Origin: a virus | IMG/VR virus record: IMGVR_UViG_3300047195_000053 | Location: 1-22,629 of that record | DNA length: 22,629 nt | Reading direction: 5' to 3' (one strand) | Shown here: positions 7,246 through 16,347 of the stretch, piece after piece | Layout: every line of letters begins with the position of its first letter | How positions within the stretch are numbered: the stretch's first letter is position 1 | The notes under the pieces: generated by a model | The model's input: only the letters and a program-made list of their open reading frames with translations | Told to the model about the DNA's origin: nothing | Databases searched by the model: none | Position numbers and translations under genes: made by a program

Positions 7246-10103
7246 TATTTAAATTAAGCACTTTACACAGAATTTTCTTTACCTACTTCTGCCCTACCTT
7301 TTATGGTGGGCCTCCAAGTACTCCGTCTAATACTACATCTACTGTAAACCAAAATACAATCCCTAAAGAGTTAATGCCCTATGCTACGGGTATGCTCCAA
7401 GCAGCTAAACAGCAGTTATATACTACGGACTCTGCAAATAAAATTACAGGGTACCAACCTTATAAGCCTTTTAGTGCAGACCCAAGTAAGTATTTTGCAG
7501 GTTTCACACCGCTACAACAACAAGCCCAACAAGGCGCTGCCGATATGCAAATGCCGGGTCAATTTGGTGTAGGTACAGGGTTAGCAGCTGCAGGCGGTAT
7601 GGGGCAGTTAAACACTGCGGGACAAGCGCAAAATATTGGAATACAAGGTGGTTTAGGGTATGGTGGTATGGGTGCGGGTTTAGGTGCTCAATCTGTACAA
7701 GCAGGTCAAAATTTACAAAATACGTATACTGACCCTAATGCTATGTCTCAGTACATGAACCCCTATATTCAAAATGCATTAAATCCAGCTCTTCAGTTAC
7801 AAAACCAGTCTTTTGGTATGAAAGGAGCTGAACAACAAAGTAATGCCACTAGATCAGGAGCGTTTGGTGGAAGTCGTGAAGCGTTGATGAATAGTTTAAA
7901 TTCTCAAAGTAATGCTATGGCTAACCAACAAATGATTGGCACTGCCTACAGTAATGCATATCAAAATGCACAAACAGCTGCACAGCAGGCTAACCAAGCT
8001 CAACTTCAAGGATTGCAACAAGGTATGCAAGGCGCGGGCATCGGTCTTCAAGGTGTAGGCCAAGCTTTACAAGGCGTTCAAGGAGCGCAAGCTGGGTATG
8101 CAGGTGCGACAAACGCAGCTCAAACATTAGGTCAATTAGGTGGTCAGCAACAGCAATCCTATATAGATATGCTTAATGCACAAAATGCAGCGGGCTCTCA
8201 ACAACAACAATATAACCAAGGTATTATTAACCAAGACGTTCTTAACTATCAAAATGCGGTTAACCAACCCTATCTTGCGGCTGGTACTATGTCTGATTTA
8301 ATCAGAGGCACCCCTGTAAATAACGTAACTCAAACTACGTATCAAGCTCAACCGGGAATAGGCCAACAGTTAGGCGGTGCATTAGGTTCTGCAGCTAGTT
8401 TATATGGTGCTTATAACTCAACTAGAAAAGCTAATGGCGGTATTATTCAGGCTTATGCAGAAGGCGGTGTAACTGATGTAAGTGCTGTATCTTCTTACCT
8501 AGATAAGCTAACCGTACCTCAACTAGAGACACTCCTTGCTAAATCTACAAGTGTAGAGAATTCCAAAACTATCCAAGATGTGATTGATAGTAAGAGTGGT
8601 GAAAGAAACGTACAAACAGCTAAAAATGGAGGTATCCTTAGGTTTAATGGAGTGCATGGAAGTTCTGTTGAAGATAAAGATAAAGAAGATGATAGCATTG
8701 CTTCAGGTTTATCTGCTTTATATCATAAGGGTATTATAGGAGGACTAGAACATGCAGGGCCTATATGGAAAAAACACGCCCGTAATATGTATGAAGGGGT
8801 AAAACAAGGAGCAATAGGTGCATATGGTTTATCTGATAAATTAGGTAAAGCGGTTTTATATGGAGCAGATAACCCTTCAGTAGAACAACCACAACCAACA
8901 GATACAACGGCTGCACCTGTAAATACACAACAACCAGCTCCAACAGAAAATCCAAAAGCCATTACAGCAGCTGCACCTGTAAATACGTCAGATTTACCGG
9001 GTAGTATTGTAGGGGCACAAGCAGCTAATCCATTGGATAAACCTAAAATAAATCTAGCTAATTCTTCTAGTATTGTAGGAGCACAACCTAATACACCGGC
9101 TAACACAGGAGCTAATACTTATTTAGATAGGACTATTCATAATGCTATGGTTAATCAAAATATGACTCAGCCTGTAGTATCTAATGCAGATGAGCGTGGA
9201 GCGCCTAAAGATGAGGCTAACTATGACGGCATGGAAGAAGATAAACGCTTATCAAAGATGTCTGCTGAAGATATTATGCGTGAGCGTAATGAAGAGAAAA
9301 AGCGTCTAGGTATTTTATCGCCTGAAGATGTAGGTACAGAACAACGCAAACAAATCATGGAAGAAAGAGCAAATGCAAAAGATGAGATGAAACGTAATAC
9401 TTATGTACGTATGGCTGAGTTCTTTGCTAACTGGGGTTCAACTCCGGGTGCTCCATTAGTTGCTGGTTTAAAAGCGTTGAAAGAAACAATACCCGGTTAT
9501 ATGGAAGATACTAAAGCACACCATAAATTAGTAATGGATCTTAATAAGTCTATTCGAGATATGGACATGGCTGTTAACCTAGAGAAATCAGGTCAGTATG
9601 ATAAAGCATCTTCTATAAAAGAATCCGTATCTGAAAGGTTACAAAAACACGGCGAAACAATGGCTATTATGGCTGTGAAAAAAGAGATAGCTGAGAAAGA
9701 GTTAGCTAGTGCTGAAAGACGTACTAATGTAACGGCTACTGCAGGTCTGGCAGAGGGTGTATTAAGAGCTAATGCTAGTGGGAATTCAGCTGCATGGACC
9801 CCTCAAAAACGAGCTATTGCTAATACAAAAGTAGATGTGGCTACTCAAAAAGACATGAAAGAATGGGCTGCTGAACATAAATACAACTTAGACCCAAAAG
9901 AAAAAGAAAAACAAAGAGCAGCGTATGAGAAAGAAAGGTATGAATACCATTACAATAAGCAGTTTAATGGTGTACCTAATGAATCAGGTACTAACAACCT
10001 ATACTCAAAAGAATTTATTCCCCCTACAACTGAAGAAGAAAAACAAAGAGTCAAAGAACAAATTAGAAAAAAAGCGGGTATGCCTGTAGAAGGAGCTCAA
10101 TAA
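7242..10103 (+). CDS. Large internal virion (ejection) protein, Gln/Ala-rich N-half and helical C-half
   Basis: The start is placed at ATG 7242 (953 aa) rather than 7188 because of the ATGA overlap and GGAG site. The N-half has features I recognise from an environmental-phage virion family: IPKELMPYATGML, then FTPLQQQAQQG, QYMNPYIQN (near residue 170), SGAFGGSREALMNS (near 205) and long Gln/Ala/Gly helices (to about 390). KANGGIIQAYAEGG (near 396-409) and AKNGGILRFNG (near 460) echo motifs of the 519-aa protein. The C-half is charged and helical (ERNEEKKRLG, EKEKQRAAYEKERYEY) with probable coiled coils. By position it corresponds to T7 gp14/gp15, which form the injected core tube with the following protein. 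The N-terminal stretch KLSTLHRIFFTYFCPTFYGG is hydrophobic and could aid membrane insertion. The TAA overlaps the next ATG. Confidence 0.6.
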   Translation: MIFKLSTLHRIFFTYFCPTFYGGPPSTPSNTTSTVNQNTIPKELMPYATGMLQAAKQQLYTTDSANKITGYQPYKPFSADPSKYFAGFTPLQQQAQQGAADMQMPGQFGVGTGLAAAGGMGQLNTAGQAQNIGIQGGLGYGGMGAGLGAQSVQAGQNLQNTYTDPNAMSQYMNPYIQNALNPALQLQNQSFGMKGAEQQSNATRSGAFGGSREALMNSLNSQSNAMANQQMIGTAYSNAYQNAQTAAQQANQAQLQGLQQGMQGAGIGLQGVGQALQGVQGAQAGYAGATNAAQTLGQLGGQQQQSYIDMLNAQNAAGSQQQQYNQGIINQDVLNYQNAVNQPYLAAGTMSDLIRGTPVNNVTQTTYQAQPGIGQQLGGALGSAASLYGAYNSTRKANGGIIQAYAEGGVTDVSAVSSYLDKLTVPQLETLLAKSTSVENSKTIQDVIDSKSGERNVQTAKNGGILRFNGVHGSSVEDKDKEDDSIASGLSALYHKGIIGGLEHAGPIWKKHARNMYEGVKQGAIGAYGLSDKLGKAVLYGADNPSVEQPQPTDTTAAPVNTQQPAPTENPKAITAAAPVNTSDLPGSIVGAQAANPLDKPKINLANSSSIVGAQPNTPANTGANTYLDRTIHNAMVNQNMTQPVVSNADERGAPKDEANYDGMEEDKRLSKMSAEDIMRERNEEKKRLGILSPEDVGTEQRKQIMEERANAKDEMKRNTYVRMAEFFANWGSTPGAPLVAGLKALKETIPGYMEDTKAHHKLVMDLNKSIRDMDMAVNLEKSGQYDKASSIKESVSERLQKHGETMAIMAVKKEIAEKELASAERRTNVTATAGLAEGVLRANASGNSAAWTPQKRAIANTKVDVATQKDMKEWAAEHKYNLDPKEKEKQRAAYEKERYEYHYNKQFNGVPNESGTNNLYSKEFIPPTTEEEKQRVKEQIRKKAGMPVEGAQ

Positions 10104-13100
10104 TGCCAGCACCAGAGTGGTTTCACAATGCAATACTAGCAGCTGAAGGTAGTAGTGATTATGATGTTTCCCCTAAAGGTGCTAGGTCTCGTTCTCAAGT
10201 TATGCCTGCTACAGCAAGAGATCCGGGGTACGGCATAACTCCTGCACAAGACGACTCTATAGAAGAGTATAACCGAGTAGGTAGAGATTACAGAGATGCT
10301 CTTTATGATTTACATAATGGTGATGCAGAGTTAGCGGCAGCTGCTTATAATGCTGGAGAAGGGAATGTTCAAAAATATAACGGCATACCTCCTTTTAAAG
10401 AGACTCAAAATTATATAAATAAAGTTAAAAACTACATGGAAGAACAAGGCTATCCTGTAGGTCAAGAAGACCAAGGAGTATCTCCAGAAGAACATAAATG
10501 GATGTTAGAAAATGATCCTGAGTATGCTGCTTTTATTAAAAGTCAACAAAGTGATGAAGCAACTACAGAAGGCGTATCTCCAGAAGAACATAAATGGATG
10601 TTAGAAAATGACCCTGAGTATGCCGCTTTTATTAATAAACAAACCCCTCAACAAGAACTTCCTTCGAGAACAGCAGGGCAATACTTAGGCGATATAGGTA
10701 CGACAGCACAGAAGTCTATTGTGGGTATTCCTCAAGGGATTATTGGTCTAGCTGATATTGCTACAGGCGGTAAAACGGGTAAGTACATAGATGAGCATGT
10801 CTATGACCTAGGCAAAACCCAAAAAGAGTTATCTGAACAATATTCCCCACAAACAAAAGAAGCAGTTAAGAAACTCTCTGAAGCTGAAGGTATTGCAGGT
10901 AATATTAAAGCCGCAATAGAAAACCCATCTGCTGTAGCTGCTATGGTAGGGGAGAATATTGGTAGTATGTATGTTGGAGGTGCAATAAGTAAAGCTATTA
11001 GAGTTGCAGGTGTAGCTAGTCCATACATTGCCGCTGGTATAGGGGAAGGTGCTATGCAAGCAGGGCAAGCCGCAGAACAAATAAGAGAACAAACTCCAGA
11101 TAAAGAGCTCACTACAAAACAATCATTGTCTGCTCTAGGCTCAGGTGTAGGTGCAGCTTTAATTGGGCGTTATGGTAGTGAGTTTACTACAAAACTAGGC
11201 GGTATTGATCCTACCCTATGGATATCTGGGGGAGTTAAAAAAGTTTTAGAAGATAGTGTTGGCGAAGTAGCTAAGACTCCGGGGTTCTTTAGAAAAGCTT
11301 TAACCTCTGCATTTGGCGAAGGTATCTTAGAAGAAGCACCTCAATCTGCAGTTGACCAGCTGTTTCAAAACTATGCTACGGATAGACCGCTGCTTGAAGG
11401 TGTAGAGAACGCATCTATTAAAGGTGCAATCTTAGGCGCGGCTATGGGTACTGGTGTTAGTGCAGTTCACTCAACTCTTGGAGGAGGAGAAGAGGAAGAA
11501 CCTAAAGGTAAATATGCACCTGAGCTATGGGAAAAACTTCCAGAATATATGAGGAATAAACAGGAGGCGCCTCCTACATTTGAGTCTAAAAAAGAAGCAT
11601 TTGACTTTATAAATAGCTCACGTGGGTTTAGTACTCAAACTCATAAGCCTACAAAACTAGAAGATGGGTCTTGGACAGTTGGGCCTAATAAAGCAGAAGC
11701 ATCAGGAGAAATCCCAGAGCCTACAATAGCAGAACCTGCAATGGCGGCGACCCTAAGATCATGGGGGTTAAATAATAAGAACAAACTATACAAAGACTTA
11801 GTTGATGTAGATCCTAATACGCCTGAAGGTTTTGCTAAGATAAATAAAGCGGTAAACCTAGCAGCAAATAAATTCACTAGTACAGGCACTCCTCTACTCA
11901 CTGCACGGTTTAACTATAAAGCGTTTGCAGATTTCAAAACCCAACAAGAAGCTAAACTTGCAGAGCAAGCGGCAAACCCTCCGGAGGCAGTAGAACAACC
12001 TGCACCTGTAAAACAACCTGTAGAACAACCTGCACTTGTAGAACAACCTGCACCTGTAGAACAACCTGCACCTGTAGAACAACCTGCACCTGTAGAACAT
12101 CCTGCACCTGTAGAACAACCAGTAGAGGAACCTGCACCTGTAGAACCCCCAGTTAACGTACCTCCAACGCCTCTTGAAAAAGGCGCACCAGCGGAGGTCA
12201 TCCCTACGCCTAAAGCTAAAGTAGAACCGACTGAGTTTAAATCTAAACAAGGAGCTAATCAGTACATTAAAAAAACTGAAGGGTTAAGTCTTCAAACTCA
12301 CGAAGCTGTTGAACAAGGAGATGGTAAGTGGGGAATTGTCCCTCTACCGCCATTAGAGGATATTACAGAATTACCTATTGTTGCCCAAGCTAAAAAGAAA
12401 ACTACCTCTAACGCACCTGTAAAACAAACGCCCGTACAAAAACAAGAGCTAGTTAAAGGTCAAGAGCAAGCACTTAAAGAAGCTATATCACTTACACCAG
12501 AGAGCAAGTTTGAGCCTACAGAAGATAATTTAAGTCATCTAAAGCAGTTTAGTCCTAGTCGTTCTTTAATAAAAGAGATTAGTTCAGACAAAGGACTTAC
12601 TATCAAAGAGGTTACAGAAAAGCTAAAGAATAGGTATAAAACTGACTTCTTAACGGGTATGATTGAAGTTAAGAAACCGGGAATTAGTAGTAAGGAAACC
12701 CAAGACTTTTTACGTAAAACAACACCTAAAAAAGCTCCTGTAGTTAATAAACAGGAAGAGTTATCCCCCTTAGAAAAAAGTCAGCGGCGTCAAGAACAAC
12801 TCGCTAATCAGGTTAAGGAAAAAAATAAAGCTAAAGCAGCTGCAGAACAAGCAATACAGGATGAAAATGCGCGTAAACGTGAAGCTGCTAAAAAGAAAGA
12901 AAAAACAACTACTCCCCCTGCTAAACAAACTACACGTAAATCAGCAGCAGAGGAAAATAAATTAGTTGAAGAATTAAACGCAGAGCACCCAGAAGACTAT
13001 ACAGATTTAACTGAACAAGGAGAAGATAGGTACTCAGTAGCTTCTAGTGCTAGGGATACAGGACATACCATTGAGTCCTTATCTAAATCGTTATCCCCAG

Positions 13101-16100
13101 AATTAAGACGCTTAGTTAAATCAGGTAAAGTTGTTTTGCATAATACAGCCGACACTCTCCCCGGAAAAAACCATCCTGCAAACGTGCAAGGTATGACGAC
13201 TAAAGAAGGAGTATCCCACTACGTAGCTAATAAGTTAAACCCTCAAACCTTACATAAAGTTGCATTACATGAAGTAGGTGTTCATGTTGGTATGGAAAAA
13301 ATGGTAGGGGCAAAAGTATGGGCAGACATCAAACACCAAGTACTTACTAATAAAGGTAGTGCTTTTGATGAAGCACGTGCGGCGGTGCCTGCGGGTACTG
13401 CAGAGAGCTTACGTGCAGAGGAAGCCTTGGCTTATTTAGTTGAGAACTCCCCTACACTACCTTTAATCCGCCGATTAATAGCTGCTATTAGAAACTGGGC
13501 AAGAACTGCATTGGGTATGAATATCACCCTAACAGAAAATGATGCTCGCCACTTAGCAGAAAGAGTATTACGTAGGGAGTCTAAAACAACACAAAAAACT
13601 ACGGGTACTACGGACATAAAATATTCCCTATCAGACCCAGACCTCAATGCACGTTTAGCTGAAATGGAAGCTGACATAAAGAAAGCTGTGACTCCAGAAG
13701 CTTCAGGGTTTAGAAGGAAGTTAGGACGTATTGCTACATATATGCAAAGTGATGATGCATGGTTCCAAATGCAAAGTGCTAAACAGTTACGTAGACTAGG
13801 TATGCCTCATAAGATGGCACAAGATTTATTGTTGTCTATCTCTAAATCGCAAGCTGTACATGCTACAGGGCAAGCAGGTGCCGCTATAGAAATGGGCGGT
13901 TTAGAATACGATAAAGAATATAAAATGTTTAAAGGTGTGCTTAACGAGAATAACTTACGCTCTTTAGCAAACTTATTTATTCCTATCGGAGAGAAGTACA
14001 ACAAATCCAAAGAAGAAATCAATACTATCTATGATGAAGTAATGACAGCTAGAAGGGTTAAAGAAGTACGAGATCGTGCAAATGATATCCTAGATACTGC
14101 AAGTAAACTATCCCCTAAATTAGCTACACAATACTTAAGCAAACCTAATAACATAGCAGCTATAGACTTAGCAAAGAATATACATCCTATGACAGATGCT
14201 GAGATGAATGCATACTTAGCTAAACTAGATGCAATGCCTGAGTTAGAAAAACCTATTGCTATGTGGGATGAGATTCGTAAGAACGCTATTAAGACTCTTG
14301 TTGATACTGGGTATTGGACTGAAGATAAGGCTACTAATTATATAGACAACGCAGCTTATGTTCCGTTCTACAGAGATATGACCCCTAAGGAAGTTAGTGA
14401 GTTTGAAGAAGATATGCAAACAAACAGAGTCTTTGGAGGTAGAGGTCTTACTCGTCATGCAAAAGAACATAAGATTAAAGGTTCAGAAAGAGCAGTGTTG
14501 CCTATCATACAGAACATGGAAGCGTGGTTAGCAACTGCATATAGCAAAGCTATTAAAAACCATAAAGCCGTACAGATGGTAGACTTCACCTTTGATTATA
14601 TGCCTGAAGGTTCTATTACTAAACTATCTGATACTGCTAACCATGATAAAGCCTTTTATGTATTTAGAAACGGTATTAAAGAATGGTATGAGATGGAAGA
14701 TCCTTTAGCTGCAGCTGCCTTTATTGGTATGCCTTCTACAGTATCGAGCGGGTTTGTTAAACTAGCAGCTCCTTATGCAAATATGCTAAGAAATATCATC
14801 GTATTAAACCCTTTGTTTACTGTGGCTCAGTTACCGCAAGATACGTTTGCGGCGATGTATACGTCAGGTGTAAAGCGTCCCTTTGCACTACCTTTAGAAG
14901 TTTTGAAAGAGTTTACTAAAACCTTAGCGGGTAAAAGTAAAACGCATGAACATTTAAAAAGTGTAGGTGTTGCAGGTACCTTTGATATTTCTGATATACG
15001 AGTACGTAGAGAAATAGAGGACTATATAGGTATATCAAAAGCATCTCAAACATGGAGAGCTAAGACTCAGAAATCTTTAGAACGCTTTGCTATGATAGGA
15101 GATAATGCTCTTCGTCAGGCTGTGTATAACCAAACTAAAAAAGAACTAGGCAATACTCCATTAGCAGAACGACTTGCAGTTGAAAGAGCTTTTGAAATAG
15201 TTAACTTCCGTAGAAGAGGATCTAGTGCTAGTGTTGATGCATGGAGACAAATCGTTCCTTTCTTTGGTGCTTATTTACAAGTACAAAGCGTTGCATTAAA
15301 AACCCTATCGGGTACAGGTATCACGCCTACTCAGCGCAGTCAGGCATTAAAAACATTAGCTAGTACAACCGCCCAAGTTATGGCAATGAGCTTTTTATAT
15401 AATGCTTTAGCGGGGGGTGATGATGAGTATGATAAGAAAGCTCCAGCTAATAGGGATAAATCTTTATTTTTCTTTGGTGCAGATAAACCTTTTACTGTTC
15501 CTCTTCGTCAAGATATTTTCTTGTTGCCTCACGTTATTATGACGCACATGTACGATTCTTTAATTAAAGAGGTAGAACATCCTGAGGTAGCAAAACAGAT
15601 AATAGCCGAAGACTTATGGAGAGAGATATCTACTATACCTTCATTACCCACTATAATTAGAGCACCTTTAGAAGTTATAACTAACCATGACTTTACTACT
15701 GGTCGGGGCTTAATCGGTACACATTTTAAAGACATCGCTACTGCCTATAAAGCAAACCCTACTACATCAGAAACAGCTAAACAGTTCGGTAAGTTAGAAG
15801 AGGCAGTTTTGCCGGAAAGTATGCATATCAGTCCTATCAGTATAGATCACTTACTTAAAGGGTATTTTGGTACCGCAGCGGGTGCAATACTTCAGATCAC
15901 AGATTCTGCATTACGTGCTGGTTTAGGGTTGCCTACTACTGAGATGTCTGACCAAGAGTTTATTAGAAAGATTCCGGGTATGGCTCCCTTCATCGCTAGT
16001 GAAACGGGTAGTAGAGACTTAGAACAATATTATCGGTTTAGGAAAGGTACTGATGAGGCTGTAAGAACTATAAAAGATTTAGAGACTTCTCCTAAAGAAC

Positions 16101-16330
16101 AAGAAGCCTATTACGAAAGTCATAAGAAGTTAATAGAACTTGCTCCTGCTATGCAATCTATGGAACAAGGATTAGCAGCTATCAGAAAAGCGGAAAAAGA
16201 AAATAGATCTTTACCTGACGATTATAGGTCCCCTAAAGAGAAGAGGGAGTTTGCTGAGATGCTAGATAAAGAGCGGGATAAAACAGTATCGGGTATCGCT
16301 CAAATCCTAAATGAAGCTTACAGAAAATAG
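10103..16330 (+). CDS. Giant multidomain ejection protein: lytic transglycosylase + HExxH domain + polyvalent C-terminal domain
   Basis: This 2075-aa protein parallels T7 gp16 in position and in its N-terminal SLT-type domain. E15 (AAEGSSDYDVSPKGA) is the likely catalytic Glu, followed by QVMPATARDPGYG and AYNAGEGNVQKY; the usual G-L-M-Q is replaced by S-R-S-Q. A duplicated 21-residue motif follows (125-145, 157-177). Residues ~186-460 are Gly/Ala-rich and hydrophobic, suiting insertion into the host envelope. Then come charged linkers with a duplicated 38-residue module and Pro-Ala-Pro-Val-Glu-Gln repeats. H1056-E-V-G-V-H1060 with E1106/E1107 downstream looks like a zincin metallopeptidase domain of phage polyvalent proteins. 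The C-terminal ~400 residues (FRRRGS at 1702, VPFFGAYLQ, GGDDEYDKKAPANRD) resemble the LPD38-type domain of such proteins. Likely role: peptidoglycan passage and delivery of effector domains with the DNA. AAGGAG precedes the ATG. Confidence 0.75.
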   Translation: MPAPEWFHNAILAAEGSSDYDVSPKGARSRSQVMPATARDPGYGITPAQDDSIEEYNRVGRDYRDALYDLHNGDAELAAAAYNAGEGNVQKYNGIPPFKETQNYINKVKNYMEEQGYPVGQEDQGVSPEEHKWMLENDPEYAAFIKSQQSDEATTEGVSPEEHKWMLENDPEYAAFINKQTPQQELPSRTAGQYLGDIGTTAQKSIVGIPQGIIGLADIATGGKTGKYIDEHVYDLGKTQKELSEQYSPQTKEAVKKLSEAEGIAGNIKAAIENPSAVAAMVGENIGSMYVGGAISKAIRVAGVASPYIAAGIGEGAMQAGQAAEQIREQTPDKELTTKQSLSALGSGVGAALIGRYGSEFTTKLGGIDPTLWISGGVKKVLEDSVGEVAKTPGFFRKALTSAFGEGILEEAPQSAVDQLFQNYATDRPLLEGVENASIKGAILGAAMGTGVSAVHSTLGGGEEEEPKGKYAPELWEKLPEYMRNKQEAPPTFESKKEAFDFINSSRGFSTQTHKPTKLEDGSWTVGPNKAEASGEIPEPTIAEPAMAATLRSWGLNNKNKLYKDLVDVDPNTPEGFAKINKAVNLAANKFTSTGTPLLTARFNYKAFADFKTQQEAKLAEQAANPPEAVEQPAPVKQPVEQPALVEQPAPVEQPAPVEQPAPVEHPAPVEQPVEEPAPVEPPVNVPPTPLEKGAPAEVIPTPKAKVEPTEFKSKQGANQYIKKTEGLSLQTHEAVEQGDGKWGIVPLPPLEDITELPIVAQAKKKTTSNAPVKQTPVQKQELVKGQEQALKEAISLTPESKFEPTEDNLSHLKQFSPSRSLIKEISSDKGLTIKEVTEKLKNRYKTDFLTGMIEVKKPGISSKETQDFLRKTTPKKAPVVNKQEELSPLEKSQRRQEQLANQVKEKNKAKAAAEQAIQDENARKREAAKKKEKTTTPPAKQTTRKSAAEENKLVEELNAEHPEDYTDLTEQGEDRYSVASSARDTGHTIESLSKSLSPELRRLVKSGKVVLHNTADTLPGKNHPANVQGMTTKEGVSHYVANKLNPQTLHKVALHEVGVHVGMEKMVGAKVWADIKHQVLTNKGSAFDEARAAVPAGTAESLRAEEALAYLVENSPTLPLIRRLIAAIRNWARTALGMNITLTENDARHLAERVLRRESKTTQKTTGTTDIKYSLSDPDLNARLAEMEADIKKAVTPEASGFRRKLGRIATYMQSDDAWFQMQSAKQLRRLGMPHKMAQDLLLSISKSQAVHATGQAGAAIEMGGLEYDKEYKMFKGVLNENNLRSLANLFIPIGEKYNKSKEEINTIYDEVMTARRVKEVRDRANDILDTASKLSPKLATQYLSKPNNIAAIDLAKNIHPMTDAEMNAYLAKLDAMPELEKPIAMWDEIRKNAIKTLVDTGYWTEDKATNYIDNAAYVPFYRDMTPKEVSEFEEDMQTNRVFGGRGLTRHAKEHKIKGSERAVLPIIQNMEAWLATAYSKAIKNHKAVQMVDFTFDYMPEGSITKLSDTANHDKAFYVFRNGIKEWYEMEDPLAAAAFIGMPSTVSSGFVKLAAPYANMLRNIIVLNPLFTVAQLPQDTFAAMYTSGVKRPFALPLEVLKEFTKTLAGKSKTHEHLKSVGVAGTFDISDIRVRREIEDYIGISKASQTWRAKTQKSLERFAMIGDNALRQAVYNQTKKELGNTPLAERLAVERAFEIVNFRRRGSSASVDAWRQIVPFFGAYLQVQSVALKTLSGTGITPTQRSQALKTLASTTAQVMAMSFLYNALAGGDDEYDKKAPANRDKSLFFFGADKPFTVPLRQDIFLLPHVIMTHMYDSLIKEVEHPEVAKQIIAEDLWREISTIPSLPTIIRAPLEVITNHDFTTGRGLIGTHFKDIATAYKANPTTSETAKQFGKLEEAVLPESMHISPISIDHLLKGYFGTAAGAILQITDSALRAGLGLPTTEMSDQEFIRKIPGMAPFIASETGSRDLEQYYRFRKGTDEAVRTIKDLETSPKEQEAYYESHKKLIELAPAMQSMEQGLAAIRKAEKENRSLPDDYRSPKEKREFAEMLDKERDKTVSGIAQILNEAYRK
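10475..10633 (+). repeat. Duplicated 63-base segment coding GVSPEEHKWMLENDPEYAAFI-type motif
   Basis: Copy one is 10475-10537 and copy two 10571-10633, with 33 bases between. The 21 residues are identical, but three codons differ at third positions (GGA/GGC, GAT/GAC, GCT/GCC). The amino-acid identity with synonymous drift suggests retention of the peptide, perhaps as a binding motif between the transglycosylase and the membrane-prone region. Confidence 0.92.
11579..11692 (+). repeat. 38-residue module, copy 1 (partner at 12236-12349)
   Basis: Encodes residues 493-530, starting F-E-S-K-K-E-A and ending before the Glu/Pro linker. Shared positions with copy 2 include F-x-S-K, A, I, G-x-S-x-Q-T-H and D-G-x-W; I count about 14 identities in 38 without gaps. 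It looks like a small duplicated fold rather than low complexity. Confidence 0.75.
11990..12151 (+). repeat. 18-base repeats coding V-E-Q-P-A-P (proline-rich hinge)
   Basis: About nine imperfect copies of GTAGAACAACCTGCACCT, with shortened units interspersed, encode residues 630-683 of the ejection protein. The run separates the two 38-residue modules. Such Pro/Ala/Glu runs usually form extended spacers, and the near-identity of units suggests copy number can change by slippage. Confidence 0.9.
12236..12349 (+). repeat. 38-residue module, copy 2 (partner at 11579-11692)
   Basis: Encodes residues 712-749, starting F-K-S-K-Q-G-A-N and containing L-S-L-Q-T-H and D-G-K-W. It is paralogous to copy 1 and lies just after the proline-rich hinge, so the hinge joins two related modules. 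Confidence 0.75.
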
Positions 16331-16347
16331 GGGGCTAAGCCCCCCTA
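16328..16347. terminator. Convergent-gene hairpin containing both stop codons
   Basis: The arms TAGGGGGC (16328-16335) and GCCCCCCTA (16339-16347) pair around a TAA loop, with one extra C. The left arm begins with the TAG of the plus-strand ejection gene and the right arm, read on the minus strand, begins with the TAG of the primase-helicase gene. On the minus strand the hairpin is followed by TATTTTC, a weak T tract; the plus side has none. It probably stops or slows converging transcription, more convincingly for the minus strand. Confidence 0.7.

Noticed and set aside
8723-9106. 127-codon minus-strand ORF
   Set aside because: It is opposite the 953-aa gene; composition reflects complement of Ala/Thr/Pro codons and no start signal is seen.
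11990-12151. Possible CRISPR-like array
   Set aside because: Units are contiguous 18-base in-frame codon repeats without spacers, so it is a coding repeat.
11894-12250. Repetitive minus-strand ORFs opposite the proline-rich hinge
   Set aside because: All frames stay open because the 18-base repeat contains no stop in any of them; no gene evidence.
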